A DNA stretch of 64,000 nucleotides from a virus, in IMG/VR virus record IMGVR_UViG_3300031653_000001, positions 1 through 64,000 of that record. One strand, given 5' to 3'. The notes beneath the pieces were generated by a model. The model was given only the letters and a program-made list of their open reading frames with translations, had not been told where the DNA came from and ran no database searches. The translations under genes and the position numbers were made by a program. This document shows, one piece after another, positions 14,469 through 22,887 of this stretch; position 1 is the stretch's first letter; every line of letters begins with the position of its first letter.

Positions 14469-15277
14469 GAATTATTGGTTCTGGATATATTGGTAATAGA
14501 ATTTATAAAGAACTGGGAGCAGAGTTATTAAATGAGCATATATATACTTTGGGTGATTGTTATAAATTTTTAGACAAATATTCTATAATAATAAATACAG
14601 CTGGATATATAGGAAAAAACAATGTTGACGAATGTGAATTAAATAGACAAAAAACATTATCAAGTAATGTGTTTTTGCCAATAATTTTAGGCGAATATTG
14701 TTTACGTACAGGAAAAAAATTAATTCATATTGGTAGTGGATGTGTTTATTATTTTGACGAAATAAAACAATCTCCTATAACAGAAATAGATGAGCCAGAT
14801 TATTATAAATTATATTATAGTAGAACTAAAGTTTATGCAGAAAAGGTTTTAAAATATATTGCTAAAAAAGCAAATATTTTGATTTTGCGAATTAGAATAC
14901 CTTTGGATTATATTTCTCATCCTAAAAATATTTTGAATAAATTAATTAAATATAAGAGTGTTATAGACGCAAAAAATAGTGTAACATATATTCCTGATAT
15001 GATTTTAGCAATAAAACATTTAATTATTAATGACAAAAAAGGTATTTATAATTTGGTTAACAAAGGGGCATTGTATTATCCAGATTTGATGAATGAATAT
15101 AAAAAATATAATACAAATTTTGAATTTACTATAATGAGAACAGAGGATTTGTTATTGGATAGAACAAATTTATTAATGAACACAAAAAAGTTAGAAAAAA
15201 CTGGGTTTAAAATTAGAGAGATAAAAGATATTATTCCAGAATGTGTTAGAAAATATGTGTCAAATGAAGTGCTATAA
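14456..15277 (+). CDS. RmlD-like dTDP-4-keto-6-deoxyhexose reductase
   Basis: A 273-residue short-chain dehydrogenase/reductase. GIIGSGYIGNRIYKEL is the Rossmann motif. INTAGYIGKNNVDECE, then HIGSGCVYYF and YYSRTKVYAEKVL (the YxxxK catalytic pair) follow the RmlD order. It most likely reduces the 4-keto group of the RmlB product. SD AGGAG lies seven bases before its ATG, within the end of rmlA. No 3,5-epimerase (RmlC) is seen, so the sugar might be a D-configured deoxyhexose rather than L-rhamnose, or the host supplies RmlC. Confidence 0.75.
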   Translation: MRKIGIIGSGYIGNRIYKELGAELLNEHIYTLGDCYKFLDKYSIIINTAGYIGKNNVDECELNRQKTLSSNVFLPIILGEYCLRTGKKLIHIGSGCVYYFDEIKQSPITEIDEPDYYKLYYSRTKVYAEKVLKYIAKKANILILRIRIPLDYISHPKNILNKLIKYKSVIDAKNSVTYIPDMILAIKHLIINDKKGIYNLVNKGALYYPDLMNEYKKYNTNFEFTIMRTEDLLLDRTNLLMNTKKLEKTGFKIREIKDIIPECVRKYVSNEVL

Positions 15278-15590
15278 ATGTAAAAGAAATTTACCGAACA
15301 AAAAATATTCAACAGCAAAAGGATGTATTTGGTGTGATAACAACTATGGATATAAAAAGAGCAAAGATAAAACAAAACAAATTAAATTAAAACCAATATC
15401 TTTTATTTTTGATAAAGACCTTAATAAAATTGATATTCATCCTCTAAATATAACTTACTATACAATTACTGATAAAGTAATTAAAATATTTACTAACAAT
15501 AACATAACAATAGATATAAAGAGAGATAAAGTTTTTTATTGTCACTGGGAGCAGGACAAAAAAATACTGGAAAAATATTTTGAAAAATGA
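15264..15590 (+). CDS. Small zinc-binding protein in glycan operon, 108 aa
   Basis: Starts at ATG 15264 within the end of the reductase gene. The N-terminus MKCYKCKRNLPNKKY with CIWCDNNYG gives a CxxC...CxxC zinc knuckle. The rest (about 35-108) is beta-prone with no family I know. The ATGA overlap to the next methyltransferase suggests they act in one pathway. Its function cannot be assigned. Confidence 0.55.
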   Translation: MKCYKCKRNLPNKKYSTAKGCIWCDNNYGYKKSKDKTKQIKLKPISFIFDKDLNKIDIHPLNITYYTITDKVIKIFTNNNITIDIKRDKVFYCHWEQDKKILEKYFEK

Positions 15591-16219
15591 GATTTGATTA
15601 TAATTTGAGACAAAAAGCTTGGACAGAATATTATAATAGTTTAATTTGGGATAAAAATATAACTTGGATGGGGATACTAACCCAAAAACATCCATGTGAT
15701 TTATGGATATATCAAGAAATTATCTACAAAAAAAGACCAGATATAATAATAGAAACAGGAACATTAAATGGTGGATCTGCTTTATTTATGGCGAATATTT
15801 GCGATGTGCTCAACAATGGTATTGTTATGACTATTGATATAAATTCAAAACCAAGAAATATAGATAGTTTTCCAAATCATTCAAGGATAGAGTATATTGT
15901 TGGCTCTTCTACCAATGAAGAAATTTTTAGTAAGATGAAAAGATTTGTCTATAATAAAAATGTAATGGTTATATTAGACTCAAACCATTCTTATAACCAT
16001 GTATTTAGGGAGTTGGAGCTTTATTCTTCTTTGGTAACTTCTGGGCAATATTTGATTGTTGAAGATACAGATAGTGAATATTTTGGAGGAAATAGCAAAA
16101 GCGAAGCACTAAAGGCATTGACAGATTTTTTAGAAAATAACAATGATTTTATTGTAGATAGAAAAAGAGAAAAATTTATTATAACTCAAAACCCAAAAGG
16201 ATTTTTATTAAAGATATGA
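15587..16219 (+). CDS. CmcI-family sugar O-methyltransferase-like
   Basis: A 210-residue SAM-dependent methyltransferase of the cephalosporin-hydroxylase (CmcI/rhamnosyl O-methyltransferase) family. IIIETGTLNGGSALFMANIC is the SAM loop and MTIDINSK the acidic ribose-binding residue. MVILDSNHSYNHVFRELELY holds the metal-binding DSxHS pattern, with YLIVEDTDS further on. Members methylate hydroxyls of deoxysugars. It fits methyl-capping of the phage glycan. ATGA-coupled on both sides. Confidence 0.85.
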   Translation: MRFDYNLRQKAWTEYYNSLIWDKNITWMGILTQKHPCDLWIYQEIIYKKRPDIIIETGTLNGGSALFMANICDVLNNGIVMTIDINSKPRNIDSFPNHSRIEYIVGSSTNEEIFSKMKRFVYNKNVMVILDSNHSYNHVFRELELYSSLVTSGQYLIVEDTDSEYFGGNSKSEALKALTDFLENNNDFIVDRKREKFIITQNPKGFLLKI

Positions 16220-16500
16220 TATATTATGTGGATATAGATGGTACATTAACTGATAACCCTAAGAAACAATGGGGAAAACCAAGAATAAAAAATATTAATA
16301 AAGTTAAAAAAATAATAGACGATCCAAAAAATATAGTAGTTATATGGAGTTCAGGAGGATGGGGATATGCAATGCTTTTTTGTGTAAAATATGATTTGAA
16401 TCCAGATTTTATATTACCAAAACCAGATTATATCATTGATGATATACCTACTATTCGCAGTAAAGGAAGAATAACCTATTTGAACCCAGAACAGATATGA
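16216..16500 (+). CDS. Minimal HAD-type phosphatase
   Basis: A 94-residue HAD-superfamily hydrolase without a cap. MIYYVDIDGTLTDNP carries the nucleophile DxD. VVIWSSGGWGYA has the motif II Ser. LPKPDYIIDD gives the motif III Lys and the motif IV Asp pair. All core catalytic residues are present despite the small size. In this operon it may dephosphorylate a sugar phosphate, or serve phosphate release in the nucleotide-sugar pathway (inference). Confidence 0.75.
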   Translation: MIYYVDIDGTLTDNPKKQWGKPRIKNINKVKKIIDDPKNIVVIWSSGGWGYAMLFCVKYDLNPDFILPKPDYIIDDIPTIRSKGRITYLNPEQI

Positions 16501-17450
16501 AATATAAAAGATTTTTAGTTAGTGGAGGATTGGGTTTTATTGGTAGTGAGTTTGTTAGACAGTTATATTATTATGGGCAAAAACCAATAATACTTGATAG
16601 TTTTACTTATGTTGCTGATTATAAACGAGTTAAAGAAACAGGATTAAAGGTTTACAAAGAAGATATATGTAATACAACGAAAATAAAAAATATTGTAGAC
16701 AAGCAAGGAATAGATATTATTGTAAATTTTTCAGCAGAGTCTCATGTAGATAATAGTATTAAAAATCCAAAAGTATTTTTAGACTCAAATATCTATGGAG
16801 TATATTCTTTATTAGAAGTCGCAAAAAAAACTGGTGTACCCATAATACAAATATCTACAGATGAGGTTCTTGGTGATATTGAAATTGGTAGTTTTGATGA
16901 GAAAGCAAAGTTGAATCCTAAAAATCCATACTCTGCCAGTAAAGCAAGTGGTGAAAATTTAATTCAGAGTTATATAAATACCTATGGTACTCAAGTGATA
17001 ATAATTCGTCCTACAAACAATTATGGAATATGGCAATATCCTGAAAAATTAATACCTGTAGCATTAGCACATTTATTCAAAAACAAACCAATTCCTGTTT
17101 ATGGCGAAGGACAGCAAATAAGAAGTTGGTTGCATGTGTATGACTGTGTTAAAGGAATTTTGAAAATTATAGAAAAAGGGAATATGGGGGAAATATATCA
17201 TTTGGATAGCCGAGAGGAATATAAAAATATTGACATTGCAAGAATATTAAGTAAGATAGTTTGTAATAACAAAGATATGGTTAAGTTTGTTCCAGACAGA
17301 GCAGGACACGATTTTAGATATTCACTTTCAGCAGAAAAAACAAAGAAATTAGGATGGACACAAAAATGTTTTTTTAGAGAGAAAATACAATCAATTGTAA
17401 AGTGGTATTATGATAATAGAATATGGTTATTTTCAAAAATAAAAATATAA
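16497..17450 (+). CDS. rmlB: dTDP-glucose 4,6-dehydratase
   Basis: A 317-residue extended SDR enzyme converting dTDP-glucose to dTDP-4-keto-6-deoxyglucose. FLVSGGLGFIGSEFVRQLY is the NAD motif. NFSAESHVDNSIKNP and ISTDEVLGD (Thr-Asp-Glu active-site residues) follow, with NPYSASKASGENL as the YxxxK site and GEGQQIRSWLHVYDCVKGI late. All RmlB hallmarks are present. Together with rmlA and the reductase it completes most of a dTDP-deoxyhexose route. The start overlaps the HAD gene (ATGA). Confidence 0.9.
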   Translation: MKYKRFLVSGGLGFIGSEFVRQLYYYGQKPIILDSFTYVADYKRVKETGLKVYKEDICNTTKIKNIVDKQGIDIIVNFSAESHVDNSIKNPKVFLDSNIYGVYSLLEVAKKTGVPIIQISTDEVLGDIEIGSFDEKAKLNPKNPYSASKASGENLIQSYINTYGTQVIIIRPTNNYGIWQYPEKLIPVALAHLFKNKPIPVYGEGQQIRSWLHVYDCVKGILKIIEKGNMGEIYHLDSREEYKNIDIARILSKIVCNNKDMVKFVPDRAGHDFRYSLSAEKTKKLGWTQKCFFREKIQSIVKWYYDNRIWLFSKIKI

Positions 17451-17581
17451 TGTTTGTTTTGAGTGTTTTTATTATTTCTTTTTTTGTGATTTTTGTTTTT
17501 ATACCAATTACTATTGGGATTATAATGGGGGCTAAAACCAAAAAAGATTATATTAAATTATATAGGATATTATTTCTATGA
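17450..17581 (+). CDS. Small membrane protein in glycan operon, 43 aa
   Basis: The rmlB stop and this ATG overlap as TAATG, and its own stop overlaps the next ATG as ATGA, so translation is tightly coupled. One long hydrophobic segment (MFVLSVFIISFFVIFVFIPI, then TIGIIM) is followed by a basic tail (AKTKKDYIKLYR). Positive-inside rules place the tail in the cytoplasm. It may anchor glycosyltransferases at the membrane (inference). Confidence 0.65.
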   Translation: MFVLSVFIISFFVIFVFIPITIGIIMGAKTKKDYIKLYRILFL

Positions 17582-18315
17582 AAAAAATTTTAATAATTAC
17601 TCCAATTTACAGTTATAAAAAATATGTTATAAAAGAATTTTTTACTGTGGTAAATAACTTAAAAGTTAACAATACTTTTAAAGTAGATATGTTACTAATA
17701 GACAATACTGATGATATAGGGGAGTTTTCTATATTTTTGATAGATTTTTTGGATAAAATGAATTTTAAAGTTCCTTATAAATTAATAAGAATAGAATCTG
17801 ATTATCAAATGAACTCAAGAGAAAAAGTGGGATTTTCATTTGCTTTGGCGAGAAATTATTTTTTGGGTCATTGTTACGACAAAGCATTATTTTTAGAGGC
17901 TGATGTTATAGCACCCACAAATACAATATTATTATTAGACCAAGATAGCAAACCTATTGTTTCTGGGGTTGTAACAGCCCCGGGATTTGAAAAAGGTTGT
18001 GCAAAAACAGTAGATTTATGGGGGGCAGGAAAGGTAAGTCGCAGAGAACAATATACAGACCAAGAATATAAAAGGATGTGTAAAAAATATATTTTTCCTG
18101 TTGGCCAAGTTACTTTTGGTTGTTTAATGTTGGATAAGGATATACTTAGAAAAGTAGATATAGAATGGAATATAAATCATTTACAACATCCAGATATTTT
18201 CTTTTCTTATCGGTGTAGGTTATTAGGATTAAAGATTTGGTTAGACACTAGAGTAAAATGTGTACATAAATGGAAAGAATGGCGTAAAGAGAGAGGAGGA
18301 GTTATAAATCTATGA
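17578..18315 (+). CDS. GT-A-fold glycosyltransferase
   Basis: A 245-residue protein starting MKKILIITPIYSYKKYVIKE. Segments VDMLLIDNTDD, FALARNYFLGHCYDKALFLE with the acidic metal site (LEADVIAP), and a later HLQHPDIFFSYRCRLLGLKI (acceptor/catalytic region) fit a nucleotide-sugar-dependent GT-A enzyme distantly like GT2. Sugar and acceptor unknown. It overlaps neighbours on both sides by ATGA. Confidence 0.75.
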   Translation: MKKILIITPIYSYKKYVIKEFFTVVNNLKVNNTFKVDMLLIDNTDDIGEFSIFLIDFLDKMNFKVPYKLIRIESDYQMNSREKVGFSFALARNYFLGHCYDKALFLEADVIAPTNTILLLDQDSKPIVSGVVTAPGFEKGCAKTVDLWGAGKVSRREQYTDQEYKRMCKKYIFPVGQVTFGCLMLDKDILRKVDIEWNINHLQHPDIFFSYRCRLLGLKIWLDTRVKCVHKWKEWRKERGGVINL

Positions 18316-18806
18316 AGTTAAATTTAGGCTGTAGGCATCATAAAATAAAAGGGTTTGTGAATATAGATATAGACAAATCTGTAAATCCTGATATTGTTAT
18401 GGATATTACAAAATTTAATAGATTTAAAGATAACTCTATAGATGAGATATATGCTTCTCATGTGTTGGAACATATAAACAGTGAAGTACGGTTTGATACT
18501 TTAAAGAAATGGTATGAATCCTTAAAACTAGATGGTGTTTTGTGGATAATCATTCCTGATTGTGAAATTTTAAAAACAGCACCAAGCGAGATTTTTGTTT
18601 CTGATGGATATAGATGGGCTGGAAAGACAATAGAAGAACGTAGAGAAAATATTATAAAACATGCTGATGGTTTACACGCAATAAAAGTAGAAGAAATGAT
18701 GCTTGATGTTGGTTTTTCTTTTGTTTTGTCAAATCTATCCTTTTCAAAATGTCCATATATGGTTTCTAAATGGAAAGGACAATCATTAACCAAAGGAATA
18801 AAATGA
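18312..18806 (+). CDS. Class I SAM-dependent methyltransferase
   Basis: A 164-residue methyltransferase. KLNLGCRHHKIKGFVNIDID is the SAM-binding loop with the acidic ribose-binding end. IDEIYASHVLEHI is the motif common to small-molecule and sugar methyltransferases of the Methyltransf_11 type, and LKLDGVLWIIIPD the post-III strand. Likely modifies a glycan or its precursor. ATGA overlap with both neighbours. Confidence 0.8.
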   Translation: MKLNLGCRHHKIKGFVNIDIDKSVNPDIVMDITKFNRFKDNSIDEIYASHVLEHINSEVRFDTLKKWYESLKLDGVLWIIIPDCEILKTAPSEIFVSDGYRWAGKTIEERRENIIKHADGLHAIKVEEMMLDVGFSFVLSNLSFSKCPYMVSKWKGQSLTKGIK

Positions 18807-20653
18807 GGAAAAAAATATTATGTGTAGCGTCAAATTATAATGTTTCGGAGGATATTTATAGAGTCTTTGCCAAAATAGCAAAATCAATGCATGGCTTTGA
18901 CTTTTATTATATGGTTGGAGATAATGATATTTTGCCAAGAAGGAAAAATGTATCGGAAAATCCAGATATTGTAAAAGATATGGATTATCTTTTTGTTTGG
19001 AATGGATGTTTGGAAAATGGAATTGGGTATAAAACAGCAAAAAAGGCAGAACAATATTTTATACCAACATTTTATTTGGAGCGAGGTTTTTTGCCCCAGG
19101 AATATTCTAAAAAGGAATGGACTTTTTATGTAGACAAAAGAGGGGTTGAATGTAATTCATCGGTTGGTCTTTGGAAATTGAAATCACTCACTGATATAGA
19201 AGAAAATAAATTAAAGAAAGAGATTAAATCGTTAGGAATATATGATGATAAGAAAGAATATGTTTTATTGGCATTACAAATAAATGGTGATATTAGAATA
19301 ACACAACAATCTACAATTTTTAAGGATATGCAGGAGCTAATAGATTTTGTTTGTGATAATTTAAAAGACAAAAAAATTTTGGTAAGAAAACATCCATTGG
19401 ATAATAGAGGATATATATTGCCAAACAACGCAGTTTGGGATACTAATAAAAAGTTGGTAGACTCTATAGCAAAGGCAGAAAGTGTTATTACCATAAATAG
19501 CAGTTGCGGCCTATGGGCTTTGGCGGCGGAAAAACCTACAATAATTTTTGGTAGTTCATTGTATGAAAATATTACATATAAAGCGAATAAAAAGAATTTT
19601 TTAAATGTATATAAACAAGCAATAATGGAACCCAAACAAGGAATAAAATCATTTCTATATAAAATGTTGTTTGAGTTTCAGTATAATGAAAATAATATAG
19701 ACAATAAAAGATTACAGAAATATATAGAGAATCCAAAAGTTTCTGTTGTTATAACAAATTATAATCATAATGAATATTTAGAAGAAAGTATTAAATCGGT
19801 TTTCGCTCAAAAATATGAACCTTTAGAAATTATAGTTATAGACGATGGTTCTGATAAAGATATAACATCCATAGTTAGCAAATATCCACAGATAAAGCTT
19901 TACAAACGAGCGCACTATGGGCTGAATAACGTTAGAAATTTTGCCATTCTAAATATGACAGGCGATATTTTTATGTTGCATGATGCTGATGATGTTATGT
20001 TACCAGATAGAATTAAAACAAGTGTTTATTATCTTACAAAATATCCTGAAATAGATGCTGTTTATGGTAATTATATTGTTACAGATAAAGATTTGCGCAA
20101 CAAACACTTACACAGAAATGAAGAATATAATTTTAATGCTCAACTATTAACAAGAGCAAGCATAGTCCCAGCCGGTTGTATGGCTGTTAGAAAAGAAAGT
20201 TTTATAAAATCGGGAATTTTTGATGTAAATTTTGATTTTGTTTCAGATTTAGAATGGGCTGACAGAGCATATTTTAATGGATTGAAGTTTAAGTTTATTG
20301 ACAAATCATTCATATATTATCGGCGACATAAAACTTCTATAGGATATTTAAACAATACTGAACAGGAGAGACAAGAAAATATAATAATGAATAGAATTAT
20401 GGAACATAATAAAAAATTAGAAATAAGGAATAGGAAAAGACCAACATTAAAAGAGTACAAATATTCTAAAATTGAAAAAATTATATGTATTTTAACAGAG
20501 GTTTGGAAGAGTAGATTTGATTTACAGAAAGCATTTCCTAATTTTCCCAATGATTTAGGGTATAAATATCAAGGAAAAATGACTATATTGGAATGGGCTG
20601 AAAAACATGGGGTTAAAGAAGTACCAAAAATAAGAGACTATTATAAAAAATGA
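18803..20653 (+). CDS. Two-domain glycosyltransferase (GT-B-like plus GT2)
   Basis: A 616-residue protein, start at 18803 by ATGA overlap. The N-terminal part (to about 305) looks like a capsule/Kdo-type GT-B transferase: ILVRKHPLDNRGYILPNN and VITINSSCGLWALAAEKPTI match the HPxxNR-type and S/T-S-xxG...A..KP patterns. From about 313 follows a clear GT2 domain: VSVVITNYNHNEYLEESIKS, IIVIDDGSDKD, FMLHDADDVMLPDRI and FDFVSDLEWADRAY. It probably adds two residues. Second two-domain fusion of the cassette. Confidence 0.85.
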   Translation: MRKKILCVASNYNVSEDIYRVFAKIAKSMHGFDFYYMVGDNDILPRRKNVSENPDIVKDMDYLFVWNGCLENGIGYKTAKKAEQYFIPTFYLERGFLPQEYSKKEWTFYVDKRGVECNSSVGLWKLKSLTDIEENKLKKEIKSLGIYDDKKEYVLLALQINGDIRITQQSTIFKDMQELIDFVCDNLKDKKILVRKHPLDNRGYILPNNAVWDTNKKLVDSIAKAESVITINSSCGLWALAAEKPTIIFGSSLYENITYKANKKNFLNVYKQAIMEPKQGIKSFLYKMLFEFQYNENNIDNKRLQKYIENPKVSVVITNYNHNEYLEESIKSVFAQKYEPLEIIVIDDGSDKDITSIVSKYPQIKLYKRAHYGLNNVRNFAILNMTGDIFMLHDADDVMLPDRIKTSVYYLTKYPEIDAVYGNYIVTDKDLRNKHLHRNEEYNFNAQLLTRASIVPAGCMAVRKESFIKSGIFDVNFDFVSDLEWADRAYFNGLKFKFIDKSFIYYRRHKTSIGYLNNTEQERQENIIMNRIMEHNKKLEIRNRKRPTLKEYKYSKIEKIICILTEVWKSRFDLQKAFPNFPNDLGYKYQGKMTILEWAEKHGVKEVPKIRDYYKK

Positions 20654-21243
20654 GGCGTTTAGTAAAAGATTTTATTTCTATTTGTGTAAAGAATTTTCCT
20701 TTTGAAGAACCAATATATGAATTTGGTTCGCTACAGGTTAAAGGACAAGAGGGCTTTGCAGATTTAAGACCATATTTTCCCAATAAAGAATTTATAGGTA
20801 CTGATTTTAGGCAGGGTCTTGGAGTAGATAAAATAATGAATCTGCATAAATTACCTTTAAAAAAAGAAAGTATAGGTTCTGCGATATGTGTAGAAACCCT
20901 AGAGCATACAAAACATCCCTTTAAAGCTATGAGTGAGATTTATAGGGTTTTGAAACCTAATGGAATTTGTGTAATAACTTGTCCTTTTTCTTTTCCTTTA
21001 CATGATTATCCAAATGATTATTATAGGTTTACTCCAAGTGGATTTAAAATACTTTTATCAAACTTTAAATCGGTATATGTTGAACAGGCTGGGAGAGATA
21101 TAATACCTCATACTGTTGTGGGAGTAGCATATAAAGGAGAAATTGACTTTTTGGCAAATAAAAAATTTTTAGGCGAAATAGAAGAATGGAAGGAATTTTA
21201 TATTACAATGTATGGAAAAAATAGAAAAAGTGATCAAGATTGA
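20650..21243 (+). CDS. Class I SAM-dependent methyltransferase
   Basis: A 197-residue Methyltransf_11-like protein. PIYEFGSLQVKGQEGFADLR and FIGTDFRQGLGVD supply the SAM site. IGSAICVETLEHTKHPFKAM, EIYRVLKPNGICVITCPF and YYRFTPSGFKILL are standard late motifs. It is the last gene of the large glycan block. Its TGA stop forms the first three bases of the second 32-bp repeat. Likely caps the glycan. Confidence 0.85.
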   Translation: MRRLVKDFISICVKNFPFEEPIYEFGSLQVKGQEGFADLRPYFPNKEFIGTDFRQGLGVDKIMNLHKLPLKKESIGSAICVETLEHTKHPFKAMSEIYRVLKPNGICVITCPFSFPLHDYPNDYYRFTPSGFKILLSNFKSVYVEQAGRDIIPHTVVGVAYKGEIDFLANKKFLGEIEEWKEFYITMYGKNRKSDQD

Positions 21244-21272
21244 AACATTTTTAAATCTCATTCGTCTTTAAT
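21241..21272 (+). repeat. 32-bp direct repeat, copy 2
   Basis: Identical to 8702-8733 and likewise starting with the stop codon of the last cargo gene. It is followed 16 bases later by the GTG start of a small membrane protein. The two copies are 12.5 kb apart, in the same orientation. Confidence 0.9.
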
Positions 21273-21288
21273 ATTAGAAGGTGTAAAT

Positions 21289-21489
21289 GTGGTAAAAATT
21301 ATTTTGGAAACACTTGATTCTTGGGGATTTAATGGGGGTAGTATAACTTTAATTATCCTTTTATTACTTGGCTATGTTAAGATTATTACAAATCATTACA
21401 AGCATATTTTAAGGTCAATAAGTAATATAGATAAAAGATTAGATGATATAGATAAACGAACAGTAAGATTAGAGACTTTTCACGAATAA
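21289..21489 (+). CDS. Small membrane protein with coiled tail, holin-like layout
   Basis: GTG start at 21289 with SD AGAAGG. The 66-residue product has one hydrophobic segment (SITLIILLLLGYVKII, about residues 18-33). A heptad-like tail follows (SNIDKRLDDIDKRTVRLE). One TM plus coiled coil is seen in class III holins and XhlA-like proteins, but also in other membrane peptides. It lies between the glycan block and the connectors rather than beside an endolysin, so a lysis role is only a possibility. Confidence 0.5.
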   Translation: MVKIILETLDSWGFNGGSITLIILLLLGYVKIITNHYKHILRSISNIDKRLDDIDKRTVRLETFHE

Positions 21490-21534
21490 GTTTGATTTAA
21501 TTGACTAACATATTGAAACAGAGGGGGATATATT

Positions 21535-21957
21535 ATGAAAGCGTTTTTATTTAGTGGATATAATTTAGGGGATAAAGTTATTTTTGAAATGATTAAAAAA
21601 TCTTTGTCTATACCTACAGAATATATAGGTCAAGATGTGGATTTGAGTCAAATAAAACCAGTAAAAGAAAATCTGATAATAATAATTAATCACTCACTTT
21701 TTAAGGTAGATTTAGAGCTTTTAATTGGTTATATAAATAAGGATTTATCTACTCCACTTGTAGTGGTAAAAAAGACCAAAACATTTGGGGCTATTGGTTT
21801 TGGTGAATATAGAAGGGTAGATAAGATTTGGGCTAACAAAGTTTTTTTATTTGCTGGAATTATATATTTGCCCAAAGCATATTTTAGGAATAGAATGTCT
21901 GACATCTTTACAAATCTGGACAGAAACAAAAAGAAGGTAAGGAGTTATATATTATGA
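21535..21957 (+). CDS. Hypothetical protein, weakly nucleotidyltransferase-like
   Basis: A 140-residue protein (MKAFLFSGYNLGDKVIFEM at its start). The order of strands LIIIINHSLFKVDLELLIGY and VFLFAGIIYLPKAYF faintly recalls the middle of sugar-phosphate nucleotidyltransferases, but no G-x-G-T-R signature is present. It overlaps the connector gene by ATGA, so it could equally be a head accessory protein. Unassigned. Confidence 0.5.
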   Translation: MKAFLFSGYNLGDKVIFEMIKKSLSIPTEYIGQDVDLSQIKPVKENLIIIINHSLFKVDLELLIGYINKDLSTPLVVVKKTKTFGAIGFGEYRRVDKIWANKVFLFAGIIYLPKAYFRNRMSDIFTNLDRNKKKVRSYIL

Positions 21958-22541
21958 TACTTAAATCAGAGATAGCAACAATTCTAAATATTGAAAGCTC
22001 GGACATAGACGATTATGTTTATTCTTGGGCGAAGGACATATTTTATACAATTACGGGGTTTAAAGAGACAGAATCTCAAAAATGGCATAGGATATTTATT
22101 CAGGAGGACACTCATTTTATATTATTGCCAGATAGTGATATAAAAAGTATTGACACTATTAAAATGGATAACACCGCCTATGATTACACTAATTTTTCGG
22201 AATATACTTTGAACCCAGAAACAGGCTTTATATATTTTGAGACCAGCATTTCAGCAGATGTATTTCTTGAATTACAATATACAGCAAATGCTCATACTTA
22301 TACAGATATTGATGGTTATCTAATATCACTATTAGTTTACAAAGGTATATGTGTTTTTACCCCTAATAAAATTGGGTTGGTAAAAAGTGTAAAAATTGGA
22401 AGATATAGTAAGAGCTTTAGTGATATATTCAAGGGTGGAGGGGTTTCTTCTTTAATGACATATTTAGAGAATGAAATTAAGTCAGCAACAAATATTGTTA
22501 AGGGTAGCAAAGATGGATTATCCTTTGGTGTCGCTGGGTAA
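21954..22541 (+). CDS. Head-tail connector (gp6/gp15-like)
   Basis: A 195-residue protein whose helical N-terminus (LKSEIATILNIESSDIDDYV) and central beta region (FILLPDSDIKSIDTIK) match the head-tail adaptor family (HK97 gp6, SPP1 gp15). A late helical part contains DGYLISLLVYKGICVF. It sits under the portal in the neck. The order adaptor, stopper, gp10-like, terminator, chaperone, tape measure supports the call. Confidence 0.7.
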   Translation: MILKSEIATILNIESSDIDDYVYSWAKDIFYTITGFKETESQKWHRIFIQEDTHFILLPDSDIKSIDTIKMDNTAYDYTNFSEYTLNPETGFIYFETSISADVFLELQYTANAHTYTDIDGYLISLLVYKGICVFTPNKIGLVKSVKIGRYSKSFSDIFKGGGVSSLMTYLENEIKSATNIVKGSKDGLSFGVAG

Positions 22542-22550
22542 GGAGCAAAA

Positions 22551-22883
22551 ATGTCAGATAGTATATTTGAATCGCTTTTGACACACACAGTAGATATTAA
22601 GAGAAGGGTAAAAGGAGCCGTAAATTCATTAGGAGTTCCAGCAGAAACCTTTTCTACTTTGTATACCGATGTTGCTTGTTTGATACAAGATCAGCGTGGA
22701 ACTTACATTTTAGAGCGCGAAGGAGAAGAGGTTAGCGTGGACTCAATAGGGTTTTTTAAAATAACACAGGATATATTAGAGGATGATATTATAGTTTTCG
22801 GTGCTAAAGAATATGCAGTTTATTTCATTGAGGATGCGGGTGGCCAGGAAGATCATTACGAAGTGGGATTAAAAAAGATTTAA
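22551..22883 (+). CDS. Head closure / stopper protein
   Basis: A 110-residue protein with the hallmark pattern of SPP1 gp16-type head closure proteins: an N-terminal THTVDIKRRVKGAVNSLG, VACLIQDQRGTYILE in the middle, and FFKITQDILEDDIIVFGAKE followed by YAVYFIEDAGGQEDHYEVGL. Forms the ring that closes the head before tail joining. Confidence 0.8.
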   Translation: MSDSIFESLLTHTVDIKRRVKGAVNSLGVPAETFSTLYTDVACLIQDQRGTYILEREGEEVSVDSIGFFKITQDILEDDIIVFGAKEYAVYFIEDAGGQEDHYEVGLKKI

Positions 22884-22887
22884 AAAA

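Noticed and set aside
11640-21243. Prophage-like morons or host contamination within a phage contig
   Set aside because: Codon use and AT content look like the neighbouring phage genes, and capsid, connector and cargo genes are contiguous.
21289-21489. Firm holin assignment
   Set aside because: One TM and a coil fit, but there is no endolysin next to it and the position is among head genes. Kept only as holin-like.
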